The notes: generated by a model not told the origin, from the sequence alone. A stretch of DNA of 64,000 nucleotides from Cohaesibacter sp. ES.047 (GCF_900215505.1 NZ_LT907844.1:1212501-1276500), one strand, 5' to 3'. Shown: positions 20,839 to 29,854, numbered from the stretch's first letter. Numbers and translations are program-made.

Positions 20839-20882
20839 GCAGAAAGGCCGGCATGCCCGTGATGAGCATGCCGACCTTTTTT
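20839..20882 (-). terminator. terminator of the PDC-MCP operon
   Basis: Inverted repeat AAAGGTCGGCATGC / GCATGCCGGCCTTT with a short loop, 38 nt after the chemoreceptor stop, flanked by A and T runs on both sides. It probably terminates the receptor operon and insulates the transferase gene. Confidence 0.8.
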
Positions 20883-20919
20883 ATTGGACATCTGAGTAAC
20901 AGGCCCGACCCTGTCGCAA

Positions 20920-22578
20920 TCAGGCTGCCAGAAGAATCTTGAGGAATTTCTCCATTTCCATCTGCAGCGAACGGCTTTGGTCGTTCACGTCGTCGATCAT
21001 CGTACGCATGGTGCTGGAGACTTCGCCAGTCTTGCGAGCGGCACCGTTCATCACTTCCATGGAAGCGGAGACGTTGCGGGTGCCGGATGCAGCCTCGGAA
21101 ATATTGCGCGCAATCTCGCCGGTGGCTGCGTTCTGCTGATCGGCTGCGGCGGCCATTTCGGTCGTTTCGCTGGTGATCGCCCGAACCTTTTCTGCCACGC
21201 TGTGTGTCGCATCAATCGAGTTGAAGGCTGCCTGCTGCATGTTGGCAATCTGCTGTTCGATCTGTTCGGTGGCCTTGGACGTCTGGCTGGCCAGATCCTT
21301 GACTTCGTTGGCAACAACCGCAAAGCCTCGGCCAGCTTCGCCTGCGCGGGCGGCCTCGATGGTTGCGTTGAGCGCCAGAAGGTTGGTCTGGGCGGCAATG
21401 TCGTTAATCAGGCGGGTCACGCCGCCGATTTCATCGAGAACCTTCTTGAGCTCTTCGACGGATTGCGTCGTGCGTTCGACTTCGTGCACGGCGTCGGTAG
21501 AAAGACCAGCTGATTTTGCCACCTGCTGACTGATCTGGCTGATCGAGGCAGACAACTCTTCGGTTGCCGATGCGACCGTTTCGACGTTCGTGCTGGCTTC
21601 CTGAGAAGCCGAGGATACGGAAATTGATTTCTGTGTCGTGTCATCGGAGATTGAAGACAGTTCAATGGAGTTGCTCTGCAGGTTTACGCAAGTTGCGGAA
21701 ATGGCCTGAGCGATCTTGCCCATGGTTGCTTCGAACTGCTCAGCCAGGCTCTGAAGATCCGCACGGCGGCGGGCCTCGGCGGTTGCGCGCTGATCTTCTG
21801 CCTGTGCTTCCAACTCGCGCGTGTGCTCGAGATTGGTGCGGAAAATCGCCAATGCACTATACATGCGGCCGATTTCGTCGCGTCGTTCATCGTTGTCGAT
21901 CTCAACGCTCAGATCACCCTGAGAGAGAGTTTCGGTCGCGGCGGCCAGACGACCAAGAGGACGTGAGATGGCGGAGTTGTTGACGATAAGCAGAGCAGTG
22001 GTTGCGACCACGATCAGAAGAAGACCGATCAAGGCGGAGGTTTTCATCGTGCTCATCGCGTTGTCCTGCAGCTTGTTCATCTCGCTCTGCAGGCTTGACA
22101 TCTCTGCGATGTGCTCGTTCAGATGATCCAGCACGGTCTTGACTGCATCGCCGCTTTCGCCAGACACCTCGATCACACGGGCCAGGTCCACTGTCATCGG
22201 GTTGCGCATCAAGCTCAGCTGTCTGCTGACATAGGTATCGTACCAGGATTTCCATTGCATCTTGACTTCGTCGGTGCCTTCGATATTTGAAAGTGCGTCG
22301 AATTCCTGCTCAATGGACGTGGCAGAAGCTCTGACTTCTTCGGCGGCGGTAAGGTTGCCGGTCAGCAGAAAGAACTTGAGCGATGCATATTGTTCGACGA
22401 TCGATGTCTTGGTTTCATTGAGGACATCGACCTTTTTTCCGATCACTTCAAGCTCGGTAACGGCGTTTGAAACGGTTCCCGCCTGATACAAGCTCATGCC
22501 TCCAACCGCGATGCCGATGAAGGCGAGCATGGCAAAGGAAATCAGGGTCTTAAGGGTAATAGACAGATTTTTAAGCAT
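20920..22578 (-). CDS. methyl-accepting chemotaxis protein
   Basis: A 552-residue transmembrane chemoreceptor. TM1 is at about residues 10-33, a small helical periplasmic domain (about 34-182, four-helix-bundle size) follows, and TM2 is [23 protein letters not shown] domain ([20 protein letters not shown]) leads into a long coiled-coil signalling domain whose hairpin tip contains [20 protein letters not shown], the CheA/CheW-binding signature. No CheR pentapeptide is seen at the C-terminus (ending FLKILLAA). The start could be GTG 22590 (overlapping the upstream stop), ATG 22584 or ATG 22578; the last gives the usual MLKNLSI start. It is coupled to the PDC-type periplasmic protein. Confidence 0.93.
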   Translation of the reverse strand: MLKNLSITLKTLISFAMLAFIGIAVGGMSLYQAGTVSNAVTELEVIGKKVDVLNETKTSIVEQYASLKFFLLTGNLTAAEEVRASATSIEQEFDALSNIEGTDEVKMQWKSWYDTYVSRQLSLMRNPMTVDLARVIEVSGESGDAVKTVLDHLNEHIAEMSSLQSEMNKLQDNAMSTMKTSALIGLLLIVVATTALLIVNNSAISRPLGRLAAATETLSQGDLSVEIDNDERRDEIGRMYSALAIFRTNLEHTRELEAQAEDQRATAEARRRADLQSLAEQFEATMGKIAQAISATCVNLQSNSIELSSISDDTTQKSISVSSASQEASTNVETVASATEELSASISQISQQVAKSAGLSTDAVHEVERTTQSVEELKKVLDEIGGVTRLINDIAAQTNLLALNATIEAARAGEAGRGFAVVANEVKDLASQTSKATEQIEQQIANMQQAAFNSIDATHSVAEKVRAITSETTEMAAAADQQNAATGEIARNISEAASGTRNVSASMEVMNGAARKTGEVSSTMRTMIDDVNDQSRSLQMEMEKFLKILLAA

Positions 22579-22586
22579 TGCCATTC

Positions 22587-23195
22587 TCACTTGCTGGCGA
22601 GCTGTTGGCGGCGGGCGAACTCAGTCAGATTGACTTCGATGGTTGCCGCACCAATCAACTCTTTTGTTTTTGGGTTCCGGAGGCTCTTGTTCACCTGTAC
22701 GCGCCAGATACCGATGTTTTCGTCCCATTCGGGCTCATCAACGAAAATAGCGTCTGGGCTGACTTCGTAGGTTTTCTGGAATTTGGCTTCGTCGCCTTGC
22801 CAGAAATCAGAGGTGATCGAGGACTGGCCAACGTTGAGGCCCTTGTTGTCCATGACGAAGATCTCTACGAACAAGCCGTAGGACTGACCTTGCATGCGGG
22901 ACAGATAAACAGAGAGGGGGCTGGAAAGTGTTGCGGAGATTAGAGGCTTGTCTTCTTGTTCGTTTTCCGTACGCCACTTGTTATCCAGATCGGTGATCTG
23001 TTGTTGGGTCAGTGTTCCGTAGCGCTTGTTCTGGGCTTCGATGCTCATGGACACGATTTCGCGATCGAGCCATTGGTCGATTTGCTGGTATAGATTCTTC
23101 GTGTCCAAGTCAGACAGGTCTGGTTTTTGTGCCGCTGAAGCGATGGAGCTGAAGGCCATGAGCGCTAATGCGAATATTGTGACTGAAAGTTTCAT
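22587..23195 (-). CDS. periplasmic PDC/Cache-like sensor domain protein
   Basis: A 202-residue secreted protein: signal peptide ([20 protein letters not shown], cut near ASA), then a helix (residues about 25-75) and a Cache/PDC-like fold with the segments [30 protein letters not shown] and [12 protein letters not shown] typical of stand-alone PDC sensor domain proteins. It lacks a membrane anchor and an output domain. The chemoreceptor gene starts at its stop codon, so the two are coupled. It may bind ligand and dock on the receptor's small periplasmic domain. Start ATG 23195 is chosen because it opens the signal peptide. Confidence 0.82.
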   Translation of the reverse strand: MKLSVTIFALALMAFSSIASAAQKPDLSDLDTKNLYQQIDQWLDREIVSMSIEAQNKRYGTLTQQQITDLDNKWRTENEQEDKPLISATLSSPLSVYLSRMQGQSYGLFVEIFVMDNKGLNVGQSSITSDFWQGDEAKFQKTYEVSPDAIFVDEPEWDENIGIWRVQVNKSLRNPKTKELIGAATIEVNLTEFARRQQLASK

Positions 23196-23841
23196 ACTGT
23201 ACACCATTTCTGGACGGGGCCTGAGACTTAAAGCTTCCATATAAAAATTAATAAACCATATAATTTTGACTATGCCAGTTCTTTGGAAATACTATTTGGT
23301 TTCCAATTGATTTTGGTGGAATAAGTCAAAAATGCTACTTTTGCTTGAATTTGGCTGTTTCTAGTTAGGTGGTTGTGCTGATTTTCGCTTTATTTTCTGA
23401 GGCGTGGTGGTCGTCTTCTACTTATATTGGACTTGATTGTATAAAAATTTTCTCGGCAAGGCCAATGATTAGACGATAATACGCCATGTAAAAAAGCATT
23501 TATTCTTTTCACCTCGTTGAGCGCGCGAATGGCTGTGGCGACGGAGGTGATAATGCACTCATCTAAATCTGAGCGCTTTTCCTGATCGGATCTTGATGCT
23601 GTTTGCGGAATTTGAATGGTGCTGGATTTTCGGCGTCCCTGTTGGGGCGCTATCTGGCTAGACCAGCCTTCGTTCGTCAAAGGTTATGCAGGCCGATGGT
23701 CCCTTTCTTCTGCTAGACCGGGGCGTCCCTGTGGTGCATAGTTGCCAAACGCGAACGATCCGTCGAGAAGATCTTGCAAAGCTTACAAGGTGCGCCGTAC
23801 GGTCTGACGAAAACTCTTATGCCTTTTGCTCAGGACACTCA
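23196..23841. other. divergent intergenic region between the chemoreceptor and ECF sigma operons
   Basis: About 645 nt, clearly AT-richer than the neighbouring genes. No open frame in it has recognisable protein character. The frame at 23390-23680 (minus) is Arg/Ser-rich noise. It should contain the promoters of both operons, but no sigma-54 or confident ECF -35/-10 pair was found by eye. Confidence 0.55.
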
Positions 23842-24378
23842 ATGGCTGATGCGATTTCTGATCTTATTGTCCGCGTTGCTCTGCATGATCGGGCTGCCTT
23901 TGCTGCACTTTATCAGGCGACCAGCGCGAAACTCTTTGGCATCTGTTTGCGTGTCTTGAAAGACAGGGCGGAATCTGAAGAGGTTTTACAGGAAGCCTAT
24001 GTAAAGATCTGGAATAGTGCTTCCCGCTTTGCCATTACCTCGAACAGCCCGATTTCCTGGCTTGCTGCCATTGCCCGTAACCATGCCATAGACCGACTGC
24101 GAGCAAGGCGTCCGGATCCGGTGGAGCTGGACGAGGACTTGGCAGGGGCAGATGAAAGTCCTGATCCTGAAAGATTGCTGATCAGTGCAGAAACCGGGAG
24201 CCAGATCGAGGCGTGCCTTGAAGAACTTGAAACCCAGCGCGCGGGTGCGGTGCGGGGGGCTTATCTGGATGGTGACAGTTATCAGGAGCTGGCTGAGCGG
24301 TTCAGCGTGCCCCTCAATACAATGCGGACGTGGCTGCGGCGCAGCCTCATTTCTCTCAGAAAGTGTCTGGAAGCATGA
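23842..24378 (+). CDS. ECF RNA polymerase sigma factor (SigK-like)
   Basis: A 178-residue extracytoplasmic-function sigma factor. Sigma region 2 is seen in LYQATSAKLFGICLRVLKDR and SEEVLQEAYVKIWN, followed by ISWLAAIARNHAIDRLRA, and region 4 is the HTH in SYQELAERFSVPLNTMRTWL. The frame is open from 23686, but homology begins at ATG 23842. It overlaps the anti-sigma gene by ATGA, the standard arrangement that keeps the pair stoichiometric. It belongs with the sigma-K/RskA type by its partner. Confidence 0.93.
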   Translation: MADAISDLIVRVALHDRAAFAALYQATSAKLFGICLRVLKDRAESEEVLQEAYVKIWNSASRFAITSNSPISWLAAIARNHAIDRLRARRPDPVELDEDLAGADESPDPERLLISAETGSQIEACLEELETQRAGAVRGAYLDGDSYQELAERFSVPLNTMRTWLRRSLISLRKCLEA

Positions 24379-25076
24379 CAGCGCAAGAGAAAAAGGATCG
24401 TGATGACAGGCTGCTGGCGGCGGAATACGCCCTCGGTGTGCTGCCGCATGACGAGCGACAAGTATTCAGCGCCCGGCTCGAGCGCGAGACAGATTTGCGC
24501 CAGGAAGTGGCGTTCTGGGATGCTCATTATGAGCCACTCTCCGACTTGATCGAACCGGTGACGCCGCCTGCCACGCTTTATGCCAAAATCGAAGAGCAGC
24601 TTTTTGATAGCTCGTCTGAGAAAAAAGCGGGTCTATGGTCAAGCCTTGGTTTTTGGCGTGGTCTTACATTCGCGTCTCTGATTGGATTTGCGCTGATGAC
24701 CTCGGTTCTGGTCGTCACCTTGCGCATGCCGGATGCGCCCGGTCCGAGCTATGTGGCTGAGTTGTCCGGGGATGCCGGTGCGGTTCGGCTTGTGGCTCTT
24801 TACGAAGAGCAGACCGGGCAATTGCGACTTAACCGAACGCAAGGGGTTGCTGCTCCAGAGCGTGATTTCGAGCTTTGGTTGATCGCGGGCGAAAATGCGC
24901 CGGTCTCCCTTGGTGTGTTGCCCGAAGAAACCCAAGCGGTTCTGACTGTGCCTGAAAGCTTGAAGGCAAAGCTTCCCGGAAGTGTGCTGGCAATCAGTGA
25001 TGAACCGGCTGGTGGCTCGCCGACCGGCGAAGTCACCGGACCAGTGCTGGCGACGGGTAACGTTTCTGTGATCTGA
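24375..25076 (+). CDS. anti-sigma factor, RskA/anti-sigma-K type
   Basis: A 233-residue single-pass membrane protein. Residues 1-95 are a cytosolic anti-sigma domain (DRLLAAEYALGVLPHDERQV) without the HxxxCxxC zinc motif. A membrane helix follows at about 98-121 (GLTFASLIGFALMTSVLVVT). The periplasmic RskA domain contains RDFELWLIAGENAPVSLGVL. It sequesters the ECF sigma factor until an envelope signal triggers release, by proteolysis or a redox change in known examples. ATG 24375 overlaps the sigma factor stop. Confidence 0.92.
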   Translation: MTAQEKKDRDDRLLAAEYALGVLPHDERQVFSARLERETDLRQEVAFWDAHYEPLSDLIEPVTPPATLYAKIEEQLFDSSSEKKAGLWSSLGFWRGLTFASLIGFALMTSVLVVTLRMPDAPGPSYVAELSGDAGAVRLVALYEEQTGQLRLNRTQGVAAPERDFELWLIAGENAPVSLGVLPEETQAVLTVPESLKAKLPGSVLAISDEPAGGSPTGEVTGPVLATGNVSVI

Positions 25077-25175
25077 TTTTTTGAAAAAAGCTGAAACTTG
25101 TTTTGCCGTGTCTTCGTGTCTCCTGATGTCCGCAACAAAGCGGGCTTGAAAACAAATCAATTGGAGAGAGACACA

Positions 25176-25742
25176 ATGACTTTTGCTCGTACGACAACCT
25201 TTGCTGCTGCTACTGCCATCGCACTGACCTTCGGTGCCGGACTCGCACAGGCTGGTGACAACCCGATGGTCGGTGGCGCGCCAATGTATGAATCCAAGAC
25301 CATCGTCGAGAATGCTGTCAATTCAAAAGACCACGAGACACTCGTTGCTGCCGTCAAGGCCGCCGGTCTTGTTGATACGCTTTCGAGCGATGGCCCCTTT
25401 ACGGTCTTTGCGCCGACCGATGCGGCCTTTGATGCGCTGCCCGAGGGCACAGTTGCAACGCTGATGAAGCCGGAAAACAAGGATCAGCTGAAAAAGATCC
25501 TGACCTGCCATGTTGTTGCCGCTGATGCCATGTCTGGTGCCATCATGAAGATGGTGGATGATGACAAGGGCGCTCATCCGGTCAAAACCGTTGGCGGCTG
25601 TACCTTCACGGCGATGTATGATGGCGGCACCGTGATGCTGAAAGACGGACAGGGCAACGTGGCCCACGTCACCATTGCCGATGTGAAACAGTCCAATGGC
25701 GTCATCCATGTCATCGATAAAGTTCTGTTGCCAGCATCGTGA
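25176..25742 (+). CDS. secreted fasciclin (FAS1) domain protein
   Basis: A 188-residue exported protein with a signal peptide (MTFARTTTFAAATAIALTFG, cut after AQA) and one FAS1 domain covering the rest. The two conserved FAS1 boxes are FTVFAPTDAAFDALP and GVIHVIDKVLLPAS. A Cys pair (TCHV and GGCTF) could form a disulfide. The ribosome-binding site GGAGAG precedes ATG 25176. It lies 99 nt after the anti-sigma gene and is a probable member of that regulon. FAS1 proteins mediate adhesion or surface interactions. Confidence 0.93.
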   Translation: MTFARTTTFAAATAIALTFGAGLAQAGDNPMVGGAPMYESKTIVENAVNSKDHETLVAAVKAAGLVDTLSSDGPFTVFAPTDAAFDALPEGTVATLMKPENKDQLKKILTCHVVAADAMSGAIMKMVDDDKGAHPVKTVGGCTFTAMYDGGTVMLKDGQGNVAHVTIADVKQSNGVIHVIDKVLLPAS

Positions 25743-25756
25743 TTGGTGATTGAACA

Positions 25757-25788
25757 ACCGACCGGATATTCTTGCATCTCCGGTCGGT
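25757..25788 (+). terminator. hairpin after the fasciclin gene
   Basis: Perfect 10-bp arms ACCGACCGGA / TCCGGTCGGT with a 12-nt loop, 14 nt after the stop, followed by GCTCTTTG rather than a pure T run. It is a plausible terminator or mRNA-stabilising hairpin. Confidence 0.6.
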
Positions 25789-25810
25789 GCTCTTTGCCGA
25801 TCTGGAGCGA

Positions 25811-25846
25811 TTTAAATCTACACCGGGTCACCGGTTTAGATTTAAA
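25811..25846. repeat. REP-like palindrome
   Basis: Arms TTTAAATCTACACCGG and CCGGTTTAGATTTAAA form an almost perfect inverted repeat around GTCA, with no T run. It lies between the fasciclin and msrB genes. Form and position suggest a dispersed palindromic element or a regulator site. No second copy was noticed in this window. Confidence 0.5.
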
Positions 25847-25941
25847 CGCCATTTCTCAGCATGGTCTTGCCTTCCCGTGAACGGGTGATCACGAGACTTG
25901 CCCTAACGTTAAGACCAGCGAATTCAAAACAGGAGGTCACG

Positions 25942-26439
25942 ATGAAACGACGCACATTTCTTTTGTCAGGGGCTGCCGCCCTGCTCGGAGCCTCAACCTA
26001 TGGTCTGGTGCTCGGCGGGCGCTCGTCTGCAACTGAAACCGGAAGTTTTCCGCTGCAGCTAAGCGATGCGGAATGGCGTGAGCGTCTGAGCAAGCCGCAA
26101 TATGACGTGCTGCGCGATCATGCAACGGAGCGGGCTTTCACCAGCCCACTCGACAATGAAAAGCGCGACGGGATCTTCCATTGTGCTGGCTGCGATCAGG
26201 CCGTCTATTCGTCAGAGACCAAATTTGACAGTGGCACCGGGTGGCCCAGCTTCTATGAGGCTTTGCCTGATGCGGTTGGAACCCAGGAAGACAACAGTCT
26301 TTTTATGACCCGTACCGAGGTGCATTGCAGCAACTGTGGCGGACATCTTGGTCATATTTTCAATGATGGGCCTCAGCCGACCGGCAAGCGGCACTGCATC
26401 AACGGGGTTGCGATGACGTTCAAACCGCAAGACGCCTGA
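25942..26439 (+). CDS. msrB: peptide-methionine (R)-S-oxide reductase MsrB, exported
   Basis: A 165-residue MsrB that reduces methionine-R-sulfoxide in proteins. Zinc-site Cys pairs are FHCAGCDQ and HCSNCGG, and the catalytic Cys is in RHCINGVAM. The N-terminus MKRRTFLLSGAAALLGAS has a twin-Arg motif (RRTFL) and a hydrophobic stretch, so export by Tat, soluble or anchored, is likely. A strong AGGAGG precedes ATG 25942. Placed behind an ECF/anti-sigma pair and a secreted protein, it suggests repair of oxidised periplasmic proteins as part of that stress response. Confidence 0.93.
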   Translation: MKRRTFLLSGAAALLGASTYGLVLGGRSSATETGSFPLQLSDAEWRERLSKPQYDVLRDHATERAFTSPLDNEKRDGIFHCAGCDQAVYSSETKFDSGTGWPSFYEALPDAVGTQEDNSLFMTRTEVHCSNCGGHLGHIFNDGPQPTGKRHCINGVAMTFKPQDA

Positions 26440-26473
26440 TCCCAATTCTTTGCGGCAAATACTTGCGACACAC

Positions 26474-26656
26474 TTATTCAGCCGTCCGTTTCCCGCGGGC
26501 GGCTGGTTTTTTGCGTCTGGATGGGCCAGAGGTTTTATTGCCAGTTCGGCGGGACGGTTGCCCCGCCGAGCTGTTGCCTTCCTCATGGCGGGAACGCAGT
26601 CTTGCCAAACAGTGCCTGATGCAACTGACCTGCGTCCTGTTTGCGCAATAGCCTGA
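26474..26656 (-). pseudogene. severed C-terminal part of the RNHCP gene
   Basis: Reading on the minus strand from the TA target site at 26657, the frame continues for 60 residues (SGYCANRTQVSCIRHCLARL ... to KRTAE and a stop at 26474). If the IS630 element is removed and one TA copy kept, this is exactly in frame with the RNHCP gene at 27819-28307. The segment is very basic (Arg/Lys/Ser-rich), a likely nucleic-acid-binding tail. It now has no start and should not be expressed. Confidence 0.75.
26479..26512 (+). terminator. terminator after msrB
   Basis: CAGCCGTCCG / CGGGCGGCTG arms followed by GGTTTTTT, 39 nt after the msrB stop. It overlaps the end of the convergent severed RNHCP tail. Confidence 0.8.
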
Positions 26657-27817
26657 TACCAAGGGCGTGAAGTTCTGACTCTTTAGGGATTCCATTTTTA
26701 GCACTGGCGTGATTCAACATGGCAAAGGAGATTTTGCCATGTCTGCCGCTTTGATTCTTAGCGATGCTTTTGACGCCGATAGTTTGCGCCGTCTTGCCAA
26801 AGGATGCCGCAATGCCAAACAGGGCCGCCGCCTACTGGCCATTGCGGCTGTCTATGACGGCATGAACCGTGCTGATGCCGCCAAAGTCGGCGGTATGGAC
26901 CGCCAGACTTTGCGAGATTGGGTTCTTCGCTTCAATGAGCAAGGCACCGATGGTCTTGTCGACATCAAAGCAACCGGCGCTCCCATGCGCTTGAGCCCAG
27001 AACAGCTCGAAGAGTTTGTTGCTATCGTTGAAACCGGTCCTGATCCTGAGAAGGACGGCGTCTCTGTCTGGCGTAGCCAGGATCTGGTGCGTGTGATCCA
27101 AGAGCGGTTTGGGGTCTCCTACAAGGAACGTGGAGTACGGGATCTTTTGCGCCGCATGGGGTATGTGCGCATATCTGGTCGACCTCAACATCCAGAACAA
27201 AAGCCTGAAGTCATTGATGCTTTCAAAAAAACTTCTCCGCAACGTTGGCAGCGCATGTAGGCCATTTGCCAAAGAACAAGCCCATCGAGATTTGGTGGCA
27301 AGATGAGGCTAGGCTTGGTCAGAAGAATGGACTGGCCCGACTATGGGCAAAAAAGGGAACCAGACCACGTCTGCCAGCCGATCAGCGATATAAAAATGCC
27401 TATCTGTTCGGTGCAATATGTCCAGCGCGTGGCGTTGGCGCGGGATTGATGATGCCTTTTGCAAATACACAGGCCATGCAAATGCACCTCGAAGAAGTCT
27501 CAAGGACAGTGGCGCGCGGCGCTCATGCCGTGGTGCTGATGGATCGTGCCGGATGGCATACGACAAGCAGACTCAACGTGCCCAAGAATATCACCATCCT
27601 CCTGTTGCCTTCCAAATCACCGGAACTGAACCCAGTTGAGAATATTTGGCAGTATCTGCGCGGTACCTTCCTGTCCAATCGGGTCTTCGAAGACTATGCC
27701 GCCATTCTTGATGCTGGTTGCCAAGCATGGAAGAGCCTCTCCGCCAACCCAACCATCATCCATTCAATAGGTATGAGAAAATGGGCTCAAGAAGGTCAGA
27801 ATTAAATGCCGTTGGTA
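26657..27817. mobile_element. IS630-family insertion sequence (first type)
   Basis: An element of about 1.16 kb bounded by TA dinucleotides (26657-26658 and 27816-27817), the target duplicated by IS630/Tc1 elements. Its ends form imperfect inverted repeats (left CCAAGGGCGTGAAGTTCTGAC; right, reversed, CCAACGGCATTTAATTCTGAC). It carries a two-frame DDE transposase. The two halves of the target gene read through in frame when it is excised, which confirms the borders. It is a different element from the two IS630 copies at 37 and 48 kb. Confidence 0.92.
26739..27805 (+). CDS. IS630-family transposase, two frames joined by a -1 shift
   Basis: The first frame (26739-27260) encodes the helix-turn-helix half (DAAKVGGMDRQTLRDWVLRF and the wHTH near YVRISGRPQHP). 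The second, in the -1 frame to 27805, encodes the DDE catalytic half: IEIWWQDEARLG, VVLMDRAGWH and SKSPELNPVENIW. An A7 run at 27225-27231 (codons TTC AAA AAA ACT) lies where the frames should join; a -1 slip yields FKKNFSATLAAHVG, which matches typical IS630 sequence. Programmed frameshifting at A6-7 is known in this family, so the transposase may be active. A frameshift mutation is the alternative. Confidence 0.85.
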
Positions 27818-27818
27818 T

Positions 27819-28307
27819 GATGCCTTTGGTCTCGATGGTTGCCTTTTGCGCGTGGTCCATGCTCAGGGAGCCTTCGAACACGTCGATGATCCGGTCGCAT
27901 GAAACGTCACCGGCTATGCGGTTGATATTCACGGCGCCACATCCGCTGCAATGGTGCACCAGCATGACATCGCCACAACGAGCCTTGCCATATTTGTCAA
28001 AGCCGTTGTGTTTGATCGTCAAACCAACCGGGATCATGCGAGATTGGCATGTGGAGGCCCGGTTGCCCGGTTTGGTGTCTACATGCACAGAATGCAGGCA
28101 ATGGGGGCAGTGATTGCGATGCACCGTGCCCATGGCTGTGGCCGTAAAGACCATCTGCTTGCAATGGGTGCAGCGGAATTCACCGTCTGCTGCCTTCCAT
28201 CGGTTGTTTTTGCGTTTGCTTCTGGTGCCTTTGTTCTTTCGATCGGCGCGGCAAGAATGCCGCCCGAAGGATCCTTCGTCGTATAACATGAGAGTGTTGC
28301 CAAACAT
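27819..28307 (-). pseudogene. RNHCP domain protein, 5' part, interrupted by IS630
   Basis: Encodes the N-terminal 163 residues of an RNHCP-family protein: FRCTHCKQ, VHRNHCPHCLHSVHVD, GNRASTCQSRM, and HHCSGCGAVNINRIAGD form the family's paired zinc ribbons, preceded by a basic leader (residues 20-38). The IS630 element entered codon 164 (ATA). The present frame runs 21 foreign residues into the IS, stopping at 27756. Without the IS the protein would be 224 residues ending in the basic tail now at 26474-26656. The zinc-ribbon core is intact, so a truncated product could still fold. The start ATG at 28307 lacks a strong ribosome-binding site. Confidence 0.85.
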
Positions 28308-29071
28308 CTTGAAGAGATGATTGGGCAGACTGAAATCTCAGATCGTGATGGGGATTTCGCTGCCAGCAAGGCCGAACGAACGGACAGCAGCAGTCTCTCG
28401 AAACATAGGCCCTTGGGCCGGATGACCGGGACAAGAGGGATCTCTCGTCAGGGCGTGTTGGGAGAGCGGCTGTTCGACGCACAGGACGACCGTTCTGCAT
28501 GGGCTGCCAATGGCTCGCCTATGCAGCGCTGGATACAGACTCCATGGTGCTCAACGCGAAGAATGAAAGACTGAACAAAAAAACCGCCTAACGTTTGTTG
28601 AAGTGGCGTTTCAATAAACCCGCAAGAGCGGTGGAGCAAGAATTTCCGGTGCTATTTCTGGTTGCCATTGTGCAGTGTTGCATGAAAAGCGCAGTTGCGG
28701 TCAGAGCCTGTCTGATAGGTGCGCGCGCCGCTCGTATGGAGAAGCCTTTGCGTTTCGAGGGAAATTGACGGGGCAGGGCGTATCTGCGACCAGACGTTAA
28801 CCATATTGCCTAAGAAAAGCCCTTTAGTTTCAATGAAGCGCCAACCGGGGATTGCCAAAGGGTTAAAAGCAAGGGACACTTGATCGCAATCGGGGAGATT
28901 CCGTTGAAATCCCCATGAAGAATGCGATTCGGCATTCTTGGCGATGTAAATTGGTGGTGCCGATGCGGATATGGTGGGGCATGGCCGTGCGGCGCGGCTA
29001 AATGGGAAGCGGACGAAGTATTTGTGAGCTATTGAGGCCCTTTCAAATGCCTCGTCCAAGAGGGTAAGACG
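28308..29071. other. gene-poor region
   Basis: About 760 nt without a gene I can support. Open frames at 28317-28574 (plus) and 28652-29059 (minus) show no family features, skewed composition (Ser/Arg/Thr) and no good ribosome-binding site. A weak imperfect hairpin (AAACCGCC / GGCGTTT) occurs near 28578-28612. It may contain the promoters for the flanking divergent genes. Confidence 0.5.
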
Positions 29072-29854
29072 ATGAGTTTGTTTTCTTCATTCAGGGCGAG
29101 CGTTCGCCTGATGCAATTTGTTTTTGCTGGACTGATGCTTGTGTTCTCGATGGCCCTGTCTGCGCAGGCGGCCGAGGACACACCGTTCTATACAGGGGTG
29201 TGGGAACTGAAGACCCCTTCGGGGTTGCAGCCGCTCGTGATGAGTGATTGGCTGATCTTCGAGGGCAAGACACCGGGCATCTGGATGTATCTCAAACCGG
29301 GCTTTGTGTCCGGTCAACGCTATCAGTTCATGGCCCGCCGTGTTTCGGTGAATGGTCTGACTGCGGCAGTCGTGGATGTCGCCAAGATCGATGACACCCA
29401 TATGTCCTATCGTTTGAGCGCCAACGGACAAGTGATCGAGCAGGGCGAGGCGACCCGCCTCAGCGTTCCCAATGCGAACAAATCCTGTCTGGCGGTTGAT
29501 ACCGAGATGAAGGATCTGCTCGGCAAATGGAGACTGGTGCAGAACAAAAAGAAAATCCTCTCGCTGTCTGAAACTCAGTTGGTGCTCGATGGCAAAAAGC
29601 AGACCATAACCATGCAGCAGTTGCGCAAAGGCCAGTTGGCCCTGATGGTCGGTGGCGCTCCGTTCGCCATGTTTACCCACGCGGGTGGCGACTATGGTGT
29701 TCTGCAAATCCTGCCTGCCGGAACCAAGGCTTTCACCGGTGGTCCGATTGGTCAGCATGTGGTGTTCGATCAGGAGATCATCGTGCGCCGACCAGGAGGG
29801 CGCTGCGATGCGGCGATTGCCAGCCGGTTGAAACTGCTCGGCAAGAAACGTTGA
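29072..29854 (+). CDS. exported protein of unknown function
   Basis: A 260-residue protein with an N-terminal signal peptide (hydrophobic core LMQFVFAGLMLVFSMAL, cut after AQA). The mature part is rich in beta-strand-forming residues, has two Cys (NKSCLAV and GGRCDAA, possibly a disulfide) and a basic C-terminus (LLGKKR). No catalytic motif is visible. It probably resides in the periplasm or outer envelope. The start is at an ATG preceded by AAGAGGGTAAGACG. A terminator follows closely, so it is a single-gene unit. Family not recognised. Confidence 0.75.
   Translation: MSLFSSFRASVRLMQFVFAGLMLVFSMALSAQAAEDTPFYTGVWELKTPSGLQPLVMSDWLIFEGKTPGIWMYLKPGFVSGQRYQFMARRVSVNGLTAAVVDVAKIDDTHMSYRLSANGQVIEQGEATRLSVPNANKSCLAVDTEMKDLLGKWRLVQNKKKILSLSETQLVLDGKKQTITMQQLRKGQLALMVGGAPFAMFTHAGGDYGVLQILPAGTKAFTGGPIGQHVVFDQEIIVRRPGGRCDAAIASRLKLLGKKR

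Noticed and set aside
28652-29059. Possible 135-residue gene on the minus strand
   Set aside because: No family features, Ser/Thr/Arg-skewed composition, no ribosome-binding site, and overlap with the promoter region of the next gene.
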